From Candidatus Rokuibacteriota bacterium (lineage in GTDB: Bacteria; Methylomirabilota; Methylomirabilia; Rokubacteriales; CSP1-6), in assembly GCA_003221655.1 (NCBI GenBank), contig QHSV01000253.1:1-35133 (forward strand): a DNA stretch of 35,133 bases. Direction: 5' to 3'. Below the pieces are notes generated by a model. It saw only the letters and a list, made by a program, of their open reading frames with translations. It did not search any database and was not told the DNA's origin. Below, piece after piece: positions 1-9,236 of this stretch; positions within the stretch are counted from its first letter, which is position 1, and every line of letters begins with the position of its first letter. A program made the translations under genes and the position numbers.

Positions 1-314
1 CGATCTCGCACGGAGAGCAGCGCCAGCTCGAGCTGGCCATCGCGCTGGCCGCCACCCCGCGCCTCCTCCTGTTGGACGAGCCGGCGGCGGGGCTGTCACC
101 GGATGAAACGAAGAAGATGGTGGCGCTCGTGCGCAAGCTCAAGGGGCGCTACACCATCATCCTCATCGAGCACAAGATCGATGTCGTGATGAGCATGTCC
201 GACCGCATCTCGGTGATGCACTTCGGGAGCGTGATCGCCGAAGGCGTGCCGGCGGAGATTCAGCGAAACGCCGAGGTGCGGCGCGCCTACCTCGGGGGCA
301 TCGCGCCGCCGTGA
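1..314 (+). CDS. Branched-chain amino-acid-type ABC transporter ATP-binding protein (LivG-like), 3' partial fragment
   Basis: Frame 3 is open from the window edge: ISHGEQRQLELAIALAATPRLLLLDEPAAGLSPDET...IEHKIDVVMSMSDRISVMHFGSVIAEGVPAEI; ABC signature, Walker B and LivG-type C-terminus. Confidence 0.9.
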   Translation, partial: ISHGEQRQLELAIALAATPRLLLLDEPAAGLSPDETKKMVALVRKLKGRYTIILIEHKIDVVMSMSDRISVMHFGSVIAEGVPAEIQRNAEVRRAYLGGIAPP

Positions 315-1009
315 TCCTCGACGTCCGGAGCATCGATACGTACTACGGGCTCGGCCACATCCTGAACGCCCTCTCGCTGCACGTCGGGGAAGGGGAGGTG
401 GTAGCGCTCCTCGGCCGGAACGGCGCGGGCAAGACCACCACGCTGCGCTCCATCACGGGCCTCACGCCGCCCCGCCGCGGCGAGATCACCTACAAGGGAG
501 GAAGCATCGCCGGCCTCCCGCCCCACCGGATCTCGAAGCTCGGGATCGCGCTCGTGCCAGAGACGCGCGGCGTCTTCTCCTACCTCACGGCGCGCGAGAA
601 TCTGGAGATCGCGCGCCGGCCCGGCTCGCGCTGGTCGATGGAGAGCATGCTCGAGCGCTTCCCGAAGCTCCGCGAGGTGCTCGACCGCAGGGGCCGCTTC
701 CTCTCGGGTGGCGAGCAGCAGATGCTCGCCATCGCCCGCGCCCTGCTGACGGGGCCGGAGCTGCTCCTGCTGGACGAGCCGTCCCAGGGGCTGGCGCCTT
801 TGGTCGTGGAAGTGGTGATGGGGACCGTGCTGGAGCTCAAGCGCGAGCGTGTCAGCATGCTGCTGGTCGAGCAGAACGCCGAGCTGGCGCTTCGGCTCGC
901 GGACCGCGTCTACGTCATCGACCACGGGATGACCGTTTTCGAGGGCACCCCGGACACCCTCCGGGCCGACCCCCAGATCGCAACGATCTATCTCGGCGTC
1001 GGCGGCTGA
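311..1009 (+). CDS. Branched-chain amino-acid-type ABC transporter ATP-binding protein (LivF-like)
   Basis: Walker A GRNGAGKTT, LSGGEQQMLAIARAL, LLLLDEPSQGLAP; GTG start overlaps the upstream stop by 4 bp (GTGA). Confidence 0.93.
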   Translation: MILDVRSIDTYYGLGHILNALSLHVGEGEVVALLGRNGAGKTTTLRSITGLTPPRRGEITYKGGSIAGLPPHRISKLGIALVPETRGVFSYLTARENLEIARRPGSRWSMESMLERFPKLREVLDRRGRFLSGGEQQMLAIARALLTGPELLLLDEPSQGLAPLVVEVVMGTVLELKRERVSMLLVEQNAELALRLADRVYVIDHGMTVFEGTPDTLRADPQIATIYLGVGG

Positions 1010-1024
1010 CGCCGCGTCAAGACA

Positions 1025-1486
1025 TTACCGGCCCGGCGGGGGTTGCCGCCACTCGCGGATCTGGGCCGCGTGCTCGCGATAATGTCCCGGGCCGGCGCCT
1101 TCGAAGGGCGACCGGGCAGCGCCGCCCGGCACGAAATGCAGCTCCGACACTGCTCGGGCGGCCCCGACGAACTCCCGGTGGGATGCGTCGAGCTCCGCAA
1201 GGACGTCGGTGGTCTTCACCCCCGTCTTCTGCTGGACGAAGCGCGCATTCCACGCGTCGAAGTCGTCGTACGTGCCCACCGGGTACGGCGCCTCCCCCTT
1301 CGCGATACGCCCGAGGGCGGGGGTCATCGCTTCGTGCCAGCCCGAGATGTGGATCAGGATCTCGCGCACGCCCCAGGTGCCGAGCCAGACGCGGCGCATC
1401 TCCTCGTCCGTCAGGCCCTCGACCGCCCGGCGCAGCTCCGCGAACGCCTCGTCCGCCTCCCGCAACAGTGTAGCCTTGTCGCTCAT
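1025..1486 (-). CDS. DinB/ClbS-like small protein
   Basis: MSDKATLLREADEAFAELRRAVEGLTDEEM...GTWGVREILIHISGWHEAM; DinB/ClbS-like four-helix pattern. ATG at 1484-1486 is preferred over the longer ORF start. Confidence 0.7.
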   Translation of the reverse strand: MSDKATLLREADEAFAELRRAVEGLTDEEMRRVWLGTWGVREILIHISGWHEAMTPALGRIAKGEAPYPVGTYDDFDAWNARFVQQKTGVKTTDVLAELDASHREFVGAARAVSELHFVPGGAARSPFEGAGPGHYREHAAQIREWRQPPPGR

Positions 1487-1672
1487 CTGTCCCTCCCTGG
1501 TGGAATGATCTGACCCACATGACCTGAGACCCCGGGTGGGGCCCTCTGTGAAATCCGGGACGACTCGGGAAGAAGAGACGGCAGGCCGAGCCTCGCCTGA
1601 CTTAGAATGCCCTGCCATGAATTCTTCTCCGTGGCCAACAGACGAACGACCAACAACCAGAGGGGTGACGTG

Positions 1673-2491
1673 ATGGACTTCGGACTGCAAGGTAAGCACG
1701 CGCTCGTGACCGGGGGGAGTCTGGGCATCGGCAGAGCCATAGCCCTGGAGTTGGCCCGCGAAGGCGTTGACGTGGCCATCGTGGCTCGCTCGAAGGACCA
1801 GCTGGAAGCGACGGCGCGCGAACTGGAGGCCAAGACGGGGCGGCGCGTTCTCCCGCTGGTGGCCGATGTGACCAGCAAGGAGCAGGTCGATCGCGCAGTC
1901 GCTCAGGCGGCCGACCGGCTCGGCGGGCTGCACATCCTGGTCAATAGCGGTTCGCCGCCAGGCGGCTCGGCCAGCGCGACCGGGCCCATTGAAACCGTCG
2001 TCGACGAGGATTTGCTGCACGACTTCAACGTGAAGTACGTCGGAGCGTTGCGCTGCGCGCGCGCCGTTATTCCCTACTTGAAGCAGCAGGGGTGGGGCCG
2101 CATCATCAATATCAGCGGCACCAATGCCCGCAACGCCGGCAATCTCAGCGGTGGGGCGCGCAACGGCTCCCTGGTGCACTTCACCAAGACCCTGGCGGTG
2201 CAGCTGGGTCGCTACGGGATTACCGTCAACTGCATCCACCCCGGTACGACCCGCACCGAGCGTACCCCGCGCCTGCTGGCCGCCCGCGCCGCGGAACTGG
2301 GCATTTCCGCGGATGATGTGGAAAAGCGTGACTTTGCCCACGACTCCCCGCGCGGCAATGCCATCGGGCGCATGGTGGACGCGTCGGAGATTGCGTATCT
2401 CGCCGTATTCCTCGCGTCAGACAAAGCCTGGGCTGTCACGGGCGAGCTGGTGGTAGCGACCGGCGGGGCCGGGCGGGCGGTGTATTACTAG
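1673..2491 (+). CDS. SDR family NAD(P)-dependent oxidoreductase (3-oxoacyl-ACP reductase-like)
   Basis: MDFGLQGKHALVTGGSLGIGRAIALELAREG (TGxxxGIG) and NSG motif. ATG at 1673 follows GGGGTGACG. The canonical YxxxK Tyr looks replaced (SGGARNGSLVHFTKTLA). Confidence 0.88.
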   Translation: MDFGLQGKHALVTGGSLGIGRAIALELAREGVDVAIVARSKDQLEATARELEAKTGRRVLPLVADVTSKEQVDRAVAQAADRLGGLHILVNSGSPPGGSASATGPIETVVDEDLLHDFNVKYVGALRCARAVIPYLKQQGWGRIINISGTNARNAGNLSGGARNGSLVHFTKTLAVQLGRYGITVNCIHPGTTRTERTPRLLAARAAELGISADDVEKRDFAHDSPRGNAIGRMVDASEIAYLAVFLASDKAWAVTGELVVATGGAGRAVYY

Positions 2492-2497
2492 GGCCGG

Positions 2498-3874
2498 CTA
2501 GGGACGCTTGGCGTCGGGAGAGAGCGTGAGCGCGTCCAGAACGGCACTCGTTCGCGGCGCCTCGTCGAGGTGCCAGAGCGCTTGAAGCGCGACGTTCACC
2601 TGCTCGGCGCCCAGGACGTCCAGTGAAAGGTCGCGGAACTTCGTTTCGATGTCGTCGTCCGTCATCGGGTTTCGAGCATGGCCCTTCGGGTAGTCGGCCC
2701 GCGTCGTGAAGCGCTGGCCGGAGCGGGTGACCACGTCGATCTGCGATCCCAGCTCCTGTGGGAAGCGTCGCGTGAACTCCGGGCTCTCGGCGACGCGGAT
2801 CCGGTTCATGAGCGGCCGCAAGCTCGCATCCAGATACCGCTGAGGCTCGAAGCTCGCGGGAGTGATGCGGCCGTCCCGCAGAGCGACGGCGAGCATGTAC
2901 GGGAGGCTGTGGTCGGCCGTCTCCCGAGTCCTGGGATCCCACTTGGCTGGTTCGCTCCCGATCTCGCTGTAGGCCATCGCGTAGATCTGCACCTCGATGG
3001 CTTCGATCTCCTCCGTCCGCACCTTGCCCCTCAGGGCCAGCGCCATCGCCAGAGGCGCCTGCGCGTGATACTCGGCCGCGAAGAACTTGAGGTTCGTGCG
3101 CTCGATGGCGAAGGGCTGCCCACGGCCACCGAGGGCGCCGATCTCGAAAGCCCCCGTCACTTGCTCGCAGAGACCATGACGCCCCTCGAAGGCGGCCGTG
3201 GGTCCGGTCATCCCGGCCTTGGCCAGCTGCGCGGCGAAGAGGCCGGCCTTCGCGGCCGCGGCCGTTGCGCAGCCCTTCCACATCGCGAGCTCGCCGGCAC
3301 GCGTTTGACGCGTGGCCACGTTCGCGGTGGCGGCGATGGCGATAGCGTCGGCCATCTGGACGGCGGAAAGGCCAAGCAGTAACCCGGCGCCGGCCGCCGA
3401 GGCCGGCGCGACGAAAACGCCCTGGTCCCAACCGCGGTCACGCAACGGCACTTGATCGGCCAGGGCTCCGAACACTTCGTAGCCGGCGATCGTCGCGAGC
3501 AAGAGGTCCTGCCCCGACGCGCCCCCCAGTTCGGCCGCGGCCAGGAGCGCTCCCAGCATGTCGCTGGGATGGCCGGAGCCGTGCGCGATGTACGTGTCGT
3601 TGGCGTCGAGAAACCGGATCATGACCGAGTTGGCAAAGGCCGCGGCCTCGGGCGTCGTCGGTCGCCCGTCGCCCAGGAGCCGAGCCGATGGGGCGCCACT
3701 CCACGCCGGCGACACCCGGCGAGCGATGGCGGCAGGCTCGCTACCATAGCCGCCCATGGCGCAGCCGAGCGAGTCGACGAGGTGGCGCTTCGCCTCCTGG
3801 ATCGTGCGGGGGCTCAGATCCGCGTAGCGCAGCGAGGTGGCATAGCGCGAGAGCGTTTGGGTCGTCTTGTCCAT
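2498..3874 (-). CDS. MmgE/PrpD family protein (2-methylcitrate dehydratase-like)
   Basis: 458 aa: RYATSLRYADLSPRTIQEAKRHLVDSLGCAMGGYGSEPA... and RFLDANDTYIAHGSGHPSDMLGALLAAAE, typical of MmgE/PrpD. Confidence 0.92.
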   Translation of the reverse strand: MDKTTQTLSRYATSLRYADLSPRTIQEAKRHLVDSLGCAMGGYGSEPAAIARRVSPAWSGAPSARLLGDGRPTTPEAAAFANSVMIRFLDANDTYIAHGSGHPSDMLGALLAAAELGGASGQDLLLATIAGYEVFGALADQVPLRDRGWDQGVFVAPASAAGAGLLLGLSAVQMADAIAIAATANVATRQTRAGELAMWKGCATAAAAKAGLFAAQLAKAGMTGPTAAFEGRHGLCEQVTGAFEIGALGGRGQPFAIERTNLKFFAAEYHAQAPLAMALALRGKVRTEEIEAIEVQIYAMAYSEIGSEPAKWDPRTRETADHSLPYMLAVALRDGRITPASFEPQRYLDASLRPLMNRIRVAESPEFTRRFPQELGSQIDVVTRSGQRFTTRADYPKGHARNPMTDDDIETKFRDLSLDVLGAEQVNVALQALWHLDEAPRTSAVLDALTLSPDAKRP

Positions 3875-3878
3875 CAGC

Positions 3879-4850
3879 TCACGGAATCAGGATCAATTTG
3901 CCCGTCGACTGCCGCGACTCGAGATAGCGATGGGCCTCCGCCGCCTGGGCCAGCGGGAACGTCTTGCCGACGTGTAGCTTGAGCCGGCCCTCGCGCATGA
4001 GGGCGAAGCACCGCTCGGCGCTTTCGCGCGTCTTGTCGGGAAAGCCCCGCGTCAGCGTCGGCAGGGAGAAGGCGCTCACCTTCTGCGACTTCGGGGAGAG
4101 CACCGAGACGTTGAGCGGGTCCGGAGCTCCGCCGGCGCGCCCGTAGAGGACGAGGTGCCCGAACGGGGCCAGACAGCGTAGCCCCTCCTCGAACGTCGGC
4201 TTGCCGACCGCGTCGAGGATGAGGTCGACGCCACGGTCGTCGGTCAGTCGCAGCACCTCGTCCGCGAACTTTTCCCTCGCGTAGTTGATGATCGCGTCGG
4301 CGCCGTTCTCCTTCGCGAGGCCTGCCTTGGCGTCGCTCGATACGGTTCCGAACACGCGGGCGCCGGCCACCTTGGCGAGCTGGACGGCGGCGAGCCCGAC
4401 GCCGCCCGCGGCGGAGTGGACGAGGACGCTGCGGCCCGGCCCCGTCGAGTTGGCCGTGTGAAGCAGGTGATACGCGGTCAGCACCTGGATCAGGAACGCC
4501 GCGCCGTCGACGAAGCCCACCGAGTCGGGGAGCGGAATGACCATGAAGGCGGGCGAGACACAGTACTCCGCGTACGCCCTGCTGGTGAAGGCGGCCGCGC
4601 GCATCCCCGGCCGGAGGTCCGTCACGCCATCGCCGACCGCTTCGATCACGCCCGCCACCTCCATACCCGGCGAGTCGGGAAGCTTGGGCTTTATGGTGTA
4701 CGTTCCCTGGCGAAAGCGCGTGTCGGCGAAGTTCACGCCGATCGCGTGGTTCCTGATCAGCACCGCACCGGGGCGCACGCCGGGTCTGGGGACGTCAGCC
4801 AGGGCCAGCACCTCGGGACCACCCGTTTCCGCGAAGACGATCGCTTTCAT
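3879..4850 (-). CDS. Zinc-independent MDR / NADPH:quinone oxidoreductase family protein
   Basis: MKAIVFAETGGPEVLALADVPRPGVRPGAVLIRNHAIGVNFADTRFRQGTY...VLVHSAAGGVGLAAVQLAKVAGARVFGTVSS. Confidence 0.93.
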   Translation of the reverse strand: MKAIVFAETGGPEVLALADVPRPGVRPGAVLIRNHAIGVNFADTRFRQGTYTIKPKLPDSPGMEVAGVIEAVGDGVTDLRPGMRAAAFTSRAYAEYCVSPAFMVIPLPDSVGFVDGAAFLIQVLTAYHLLHTANSTGPGRSVLVHSAAGGVGLAAVQLAKVAGARVFGTVSSDAKAGLAKENGADAIINYAREKFADEVLRLTDDRGVDLILDAVGKPTFEEGLRCLAPFGHLVLYGRAGGAPDPLNVSVLSPKSQKVSAFSLPTLTRGFPDKTRESAERCFALMREGRLKLHVGKTFPLAQAAEAHRYLESRQSTGKLILIP

Positions 4851-4927
4851 CGCTCCTCCTTGGCCGGCCCGACTGTGCCTGTCCGCTCGAGCTCGCGCAA
4901 GCAGGAAATCGCAGGCCGCGCCAGTCC

Positions 4928-4956
4928 TTGACCGTGCCGGGTGGGGGCGCTAATGT
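4928..4956 (+). promoter_or_regulatory. Candidate sigma-70-type promoter for the amidase operon
   Basis: TTGACC (4928-4933), 17-bp spacer, TAATGT (4951-4956), 33 bp before the amidase ATG. Confidence 0.55.
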
Positions 4957-4959
4957 CGG

Positions 4960-4976
4960 CTCACCGTCAGCGTGAG
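4960..4976. promoter_or_regulatory. Candidate operator: inverted repeat CTCAC-N7-GTGAG at the predicted transcription start
   Basis: CTCAC 4960-4964 / GTGAG 4972-4976, just downstream of the candidate -10 box. Confidence 0.35.
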
Positions 4977-4988
4977 AGGGACGACATC

Positions 4989-6467
4989 ATGAGCGACCCC
5001 ATCGACACGTTCGCGACCGCCGTGGAGATGCTCGCTGCGCTTCGTGCGCGCCGGGTGTCCGCCGTTGAGCTGCTCGAGCTGCACCAGAAGCGCATCGAGC
5101 GCCACAACCCCGAGCTGAATGCCATCGTCGAGCCCGACTTCGAGCGCGCGCGCCGCGAGGCCGAGGCCGCCGACACGCGGCGGGCACGCGGTGATGACGC
5201 GCCGCTTCGCGGCCTGCCGATGACGCTGAAGGAGTCCATCAACGTCCGTGGCCTGCGAACCACGGTTGGGATGTCCGCGTGGAAGGACTTCCGCGCGGAG
5301 CACGATGCGCCCGTGACCACCCGCGTGAAGGGCGCGGGCGCAGTCGTGATGGCCAAGACGAACGTGCCCCAGATGCTGGCGGACTGGCAGTCGACCAACC
5401 CGGTCTACGGGCGGACGAACAATCCGTGGGACCTGTCGCGCACGCCGGGCGGCTCCACCGGCGGTGGCGCGGCTGCGCTCGCCGCCGGACTCACCCCGCT
5501 TGAGTTCGGCAGCGACATCGGCGGCTCGATCCGTGTGCCCGCCGCCTTCTGCGGCGTCTACGGCCACCGGCCGAGCGAGACGGCCATGCCGCGGAGTGGG
5601 CAGTTTCCGATGCCGCCGATGCCGAACGCCGCGGTCGTGATGGGCGTCCAGGGACCGCTGGCACGCTCCGCCGACGATCTCGAGCTTGCGCTGGACGTCG
5701 CGGCGGGGGCCGAGGTCGGCGAGGATGTCGCGTGGCAGATCACGATTCCGCCGGCGCGACGCGATCGCCTGGCAGACTTCCGGGGCGGGGTGCTGCCGCC
5801 CATCGACTGGGTGCCGGTCGACGTCGAGGTGGCCGCCGCGCTGGAGAGCTTTGCCTCCCGGCTCGGCCGGCTTGGCTGTCAGGTGAAGACGGTTCAGCCG
5901 GCCGGCCTGGGCGATTACCGCCAGCCGTATGCGCTCTACCTGACGCTGTTGGCGGCCGTCACGTCCAGCCGAGTGCCCGCCGAGGAGCGGCGCGCGCGGC
6001 TCGAGGTCCTGCGGACGCGCGACGACGAGTGGAGCGCCGCGTTCCAGCGCGGCATCGAGAGCGGTGCGCCCGACTACATCGCCTGGTTCGGCCAGCGCGA
6101 GCAGTATCGTGCGGCCTGGCGCGCGTTCTTTCGCGAGTGGGACGTGCTGCTGGCGCCCGCGTTCATCGCGCCGGCCTTTCCGCACTGGGACAAGCCCTGC
6201 CCCAATACTCCCGCGTCGATCCGGAAGACGCTCGACGTGAACGGCACCCCCGTGCTGGAGGAGCTCGGCCTGTTCTGTGCGGCGCTGGCGACGCTGGCCG
6301 GCCAGCCCGCGACGGCGTTCCCCGCCGGCCGCACGCGCGGCGGCTTGCCGATCGGGCTGCAAGCGATCGGGCCGTACCTCGAGGATCGGACCCCGATCCG
6401 GTTCACGGCGCTGGCGGCTCGTGAGCTTGGCGGCTTCGTCCGTCCGCCCCGGTACGAGGGGGAATAG
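4989..6467 (+). CDS. Amidase (amidase signature family)
   Basis: TLKESINVRG, TPGGSTGGGAAALAAGLTPLEFGSDIGGSIRVPAAFCGVYG (amidase signature). ATG at 4989 is preferred. Confidence 0.94.
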   Translation: MSDPIDTFATAVEMLAALRARRVSAVELLELHQKRIERHNPELNAIVEPDFERARREAEAADTRRARGDDAPLRGLPMTLKESINVRGLRTTVGMSAWKDFRAEHDAPVTTRVKGAGAVVMAKTNVPQMLADWQSTNPVYGRTNNPWDLSRTPGGSTGGGAAALAAGLTPLEFGSDIGGSIRVPAAFCGVYGHRPSETAMPRSGQFPMPPMPNAAVVMGVQGPLARSADDLELALDVAAGAEVGEDVAWQITIPPARRDRLADFRGGVLPPIDWVPVDVEVAAALESFASRLGRLGCQVKTVQPAGLGDYRQPYALYLTLLAAVTSSRVPAEERRARLEVLRTRDDEWSAAFQRGIESGAPDYIAWFGQREQYRAAWRAFFREWDVLLAPAFIAPAFPHWDKPCPNTPASIRKTLDVNGTPVLEELGLFCAALATLAGQPATAFPAGRTRGGLPIGLQAIGPYLEDRTPIRFTALAARELGGFVRPPRYEGE

Positions 6468-6474
6468 CGAACCC

Positions 6475-7728
6475 ATGAAGATCAGCGCGTTCCACCTCAT
6501 GCCGTACCGCGAGCTGCCGGCGGACTTCGAACGGCGTTACGAATCCGTGTGGGTGACACCGCCCTGGTGGGAGCTAGCCGACGCGCGCCGGGTCGGCCAG
6601 TACTACAACTGGACGCTCGACGAGTTGTTGTACGCGGCGAAGTGCGGCTTCGATGGCGTCTGCACCAACGAGCATCATCAGAACGCGTACGGCTTCATGC
6701 CCAGCCCCAACTTGATGGGCAGCGTCCTCGCCCGGGCGACGAACGGCACGAACGTCGCGATCGTGCAGATGGGCGCGACCCTGCCGACGTCCAATCCGCC
6801 GCTCCGCGTCGCCGAAGAGTACGCCATGCTCGACTGCATCAGCGGCGGACGGCTGGTGGCCGGCCTGCCGCTCGGCAGCCCGATGGATGTCAACCTCTGC
6901 TACGGCATCACGCCCATGGAGCATCGCGAGCGATACCGCGAGGCCTTCGCGCTGACGCTGAAGGCGTGGCAGGCCCGAGAGATCTTTTCGTGGAACGGAC
7001 GGTACTTCCAGCTCGCGACGGTGAACCTGTGGCCGCGGCCGATCCAGGAGCCGCATCCGCCGGTGTGGGTCCCGGGCTCCGGCAGCATCAGCACGTTCGA
7101 CTTCGCGGTGGAGCACGACGTCTGTTACTGCTTTCTGAGTTACTCGGGCGCCCGATCGGCGAAGACGATGATGGACGGCTACTGGCGCGTGGTCGCCGAG
7201 AAAGGGCGCGACCTCAACCCGTATCGCGCGGGATTCCTGCAGCTGGTGGTCGTGGCCGAGAGCGATGCGCGCGCCGAGGAAAAGTTCGCGCGGCACGTCG
7301 AGTACTTCTATCACAAGTGCCTGCACGTGCCGGGCGTATGGTTCTCGCCGCCGGGCAACCAGGACTATCGCAGTCTCGTCGCGACCATGGCCAACCCCGT
7401 GCGCAGGGCCGAAAATCCCAAGAACCTCCGATACCGCGACTTCGTGGAGAAGGGTTACGTCATCGCCGGCAGCCCCGCCACCGTGCGCGACCGTTTGAAG
7501 GAGGAAGTGATCAACGGCCTCCACGTCGGGAATTTGATGGTGCTCTTGCAGATCGGGTCGATGCCGCACGAGCTGGCCATGGAGAACATCGAGCTCTTCG
7601 GCCGCGAGGTGCTGCCAGGCCTCCGCGATTTCTGGGACGACGGGCGTTGGGTGAACCACTGGTGGCCGGAACAGCTACGGCAGTCCGCGGCGCCGGTGGC
7701 GGCGGGCCTCGCCGCGGGCGGGGCGTGA
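6475..7728 (+). CDS. LLM class flavin-dependent oxidoreductase (luciferase-like monooxygenase)
   Basis: MKISAFHLMPYRELPADFE...GFDGVCTNEHHQNAYGFMPSPNLMGSVLA...AEEYAMLDCISGGRLVAGLPLGSP. Confidence 0.93.
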   Translation: MKISAFHLMPYRELPADFERRYESVWVTPPWWELADARRVGQYYNWTLDELLYAAKCGFDGVCTNEHHQNAYGFMPSPNLMGSVLARATNGTNVAIVQMGATLPTSNPPLRVAEEYAMLDCISGGRLVAGLPLGSPMDVNLCYGITPMEHRERYREAFALTLKAWQAREIFSWNGRYFQLATVNLWPRPIQEPHPPVWVPGSGSISTFDFAVEHDVCYCFLSYSGARSAKTMMDGYWRVVAEKGRDLNPYRAGFLQLVVVAESDARAEEKFARHVEYFYHKCLHVPGVWFSPPGNQDYRSLVATMANPVRRAENPKNLRYRDFVEKGYVIAGSPATVRDRLKEEVINGLHVGNLMVLLQIGSMPHELAMENIELFGREVLPGLRDFWDDGRWVNHWWPEQLRQSAAPVAAGLAAGGA

Positions 7729-8552
7729 CCACCCATGTTCAGACGAGCCGCGTGATCGAGACGCAGGAGCGCACTGTCTCGGTCTGGCAGGACCGCGTCC
7801 GCATTCGGGTCCTCTCGAAGGGGCGCGGCCCGGCGCTGGTGTTCTTCCACGGCCCCTGGGGACTCACATGGGACCCGTTTCTCGACGAGCTCGCTCAGAG
7901 CTTCAGCGTCCTGGCCCCAGCACACCCGGGCACGACGCCGGACGCCCACGACGACGTCTACCACCTCGACGGGCTCTGGGACCTCGTGCTTTGCTACGAC
8001 GAGCTGCTGGAGGCACTGGGCATCAGAGACGCCGCCTTCGTGGGCCACTCGTTCGGCGGTATGGTGGCCTGCGAGCTGGCCGCGGCGTATCCCGACCGCG
8101 CTCGGCGGCTGGCGCTCATCGCCCCGCTCGGCTTCTGGCGCGATCCTGATCGCATCATCAACTGGATGCTGCTGGAGCCCGGTGAGCTACGACGTCAGAT
8201 CTTCCGCGACCCCGAGTGCGACGCGGCACGCCGGATGTTCCCGCGCTCCGAGGAGCAGGACTCGTCGGCGACCGCGGCCCGGGTGCGGATGGTGTGGGCC
8301 ATGGGGACCACCGGGAAATTCATCTGGCCCATCCCGGACAAGGGGCTGAAGAAACGGATTCATCGCGTCAAGGCGCCCACGCTGCTCGTCTGGGGCAAGG
8401 AGGACCGTCTGGTGCCGCCCGTCTACGCCGATGAGTTCGTCGTGCGGCTCTCGGACGCCCGCGTGCAGACGGTGGCCGATACCGGCCACGCTCCGCATCT
8501 CGAGCAGCCCGCGATGGTGGCGCGCGCGGTGCGTGAATTCCTGGGCCAGTAG
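7725..8552 (+). CDS. Alpha/beta hydrolase
   Basis: FFHGPWG oxyanion region, nucleophile elbow VGHSFGGMVA, C-terminal LLVWGKEDRLVPP...GHAPHLEQP. GTG start overlaps the upstream stop by 4 bp. Confidence 0.9.
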   Translation: MTTHVQTSRVIETQERTVSVWQDRVRIRVLSKGRGPALVFFHGPWGLTWDPFLDELAQSFSVLAPAHPGTTPDAHDDVYHLDGLWDLVLCYDELLEALGIRDAAFVGHSFGGMVACELAAAYPDRARRLALIAPLGFWRDPDRIINWMLLEPGELRRQIFRDPECDAARRMFPRSEEQDSSATAARVRMVWAMGTTGKFIWPIPDKGLKKRIHRVKAPTLLVWGKEDRLVPPVYADEFVVRLSDARVQTVADTGHAPHLEQPAMVARAVREFLGQ

Positions 8553-8556
8553 CGAG

Positions 8557-9210
8557 CTACGCCGGCTTGCGCATGGCGAACACCAGGCGCAGCGCCAATC
8601 CCACGAACACCAGCCCCGCGAGGCCGTCGAGCGCGCGGCGAATGCCCGACGAGCGCCGTAGCCAGCCAGCCATGGCGCCACTCGCCAGCGCGACCGCGCA
8701 GAGATAAGGCAGCCCCATCAGCCAGTGGCTCAATCCGAGCAAGAGCAGCTGGAGCGGCGTGTCGCCCAGATCGGGCGAGACGAACTGAGGCAGGAAGGCG
8801 ACATAGAAGACCACGATCTTTGGATTGAGGAGATTCGTCACCAACCCTTGCCAGTACACGCGCGTCGACATCGGCTTGGACACTGGGGCCGGCGTATCGC
8901 TTCGCTTTCGCCAGGCACGCACGAGCCACGGGACGCCAATCCAGACGATGATGTAGCAGCGCCCGCCCAGCGGAGCACGTCGAACGCTAGCAGCGAAGCT
9001 GCGATCAGGGCGGACACGCCGGCGATAGCGAGCGCGAGGTGCACGAGCAGACCAGTCATGATTCCGGCCGACGCGAGGAGCCCGTCGCGCGCCCCGCTGC
9101 CGAGGCTGGCGCCGAGCACGAACATCGTGTCGGGCCCGGGCGCGAGTGTCAGCAGCAGGGCCGCCGTCAGGAACAGTGCGTACAGCTGAGGATCGAGGAT
9201 CAGGCGCGGG
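8557..9210 (-). pseudogene. LysE/RhtB-family amino-acid exporter, interrupted by a frameshift
   Basis: N-terminal half in one frame (LTAALLLTLAPGPDTMFVLGASLGSGARDGLLASAGIMTGLLVHLALAIAGVSALIAASLLAFDVLRWAGAA), C-terminal half in another (YIIVWIGVPWLVRAWRK...NLLNPKIVVFYVAFLPQFV). The switch is near 8952-8960. The 5' end is approximate. Confidence 0.75.
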
Positions 9211-9236
9211 GCCTATCCGATTCGGGGCGCTGCCGC

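Noticed and set aside
1025-2341. 438-aa minus-strand ORF extending the DinB-like protein
   Set aside because: The N-terminal extension is antisense to the SDR gene; MSDKATLL at 1486 gives the natural start.
6549-8552. 667-aa plus-strand ORF
   Set aside because: N-terminal two-thirds is out-of-frame shadow of the LLM gene; the real hydrolase starts at GTG 7725.
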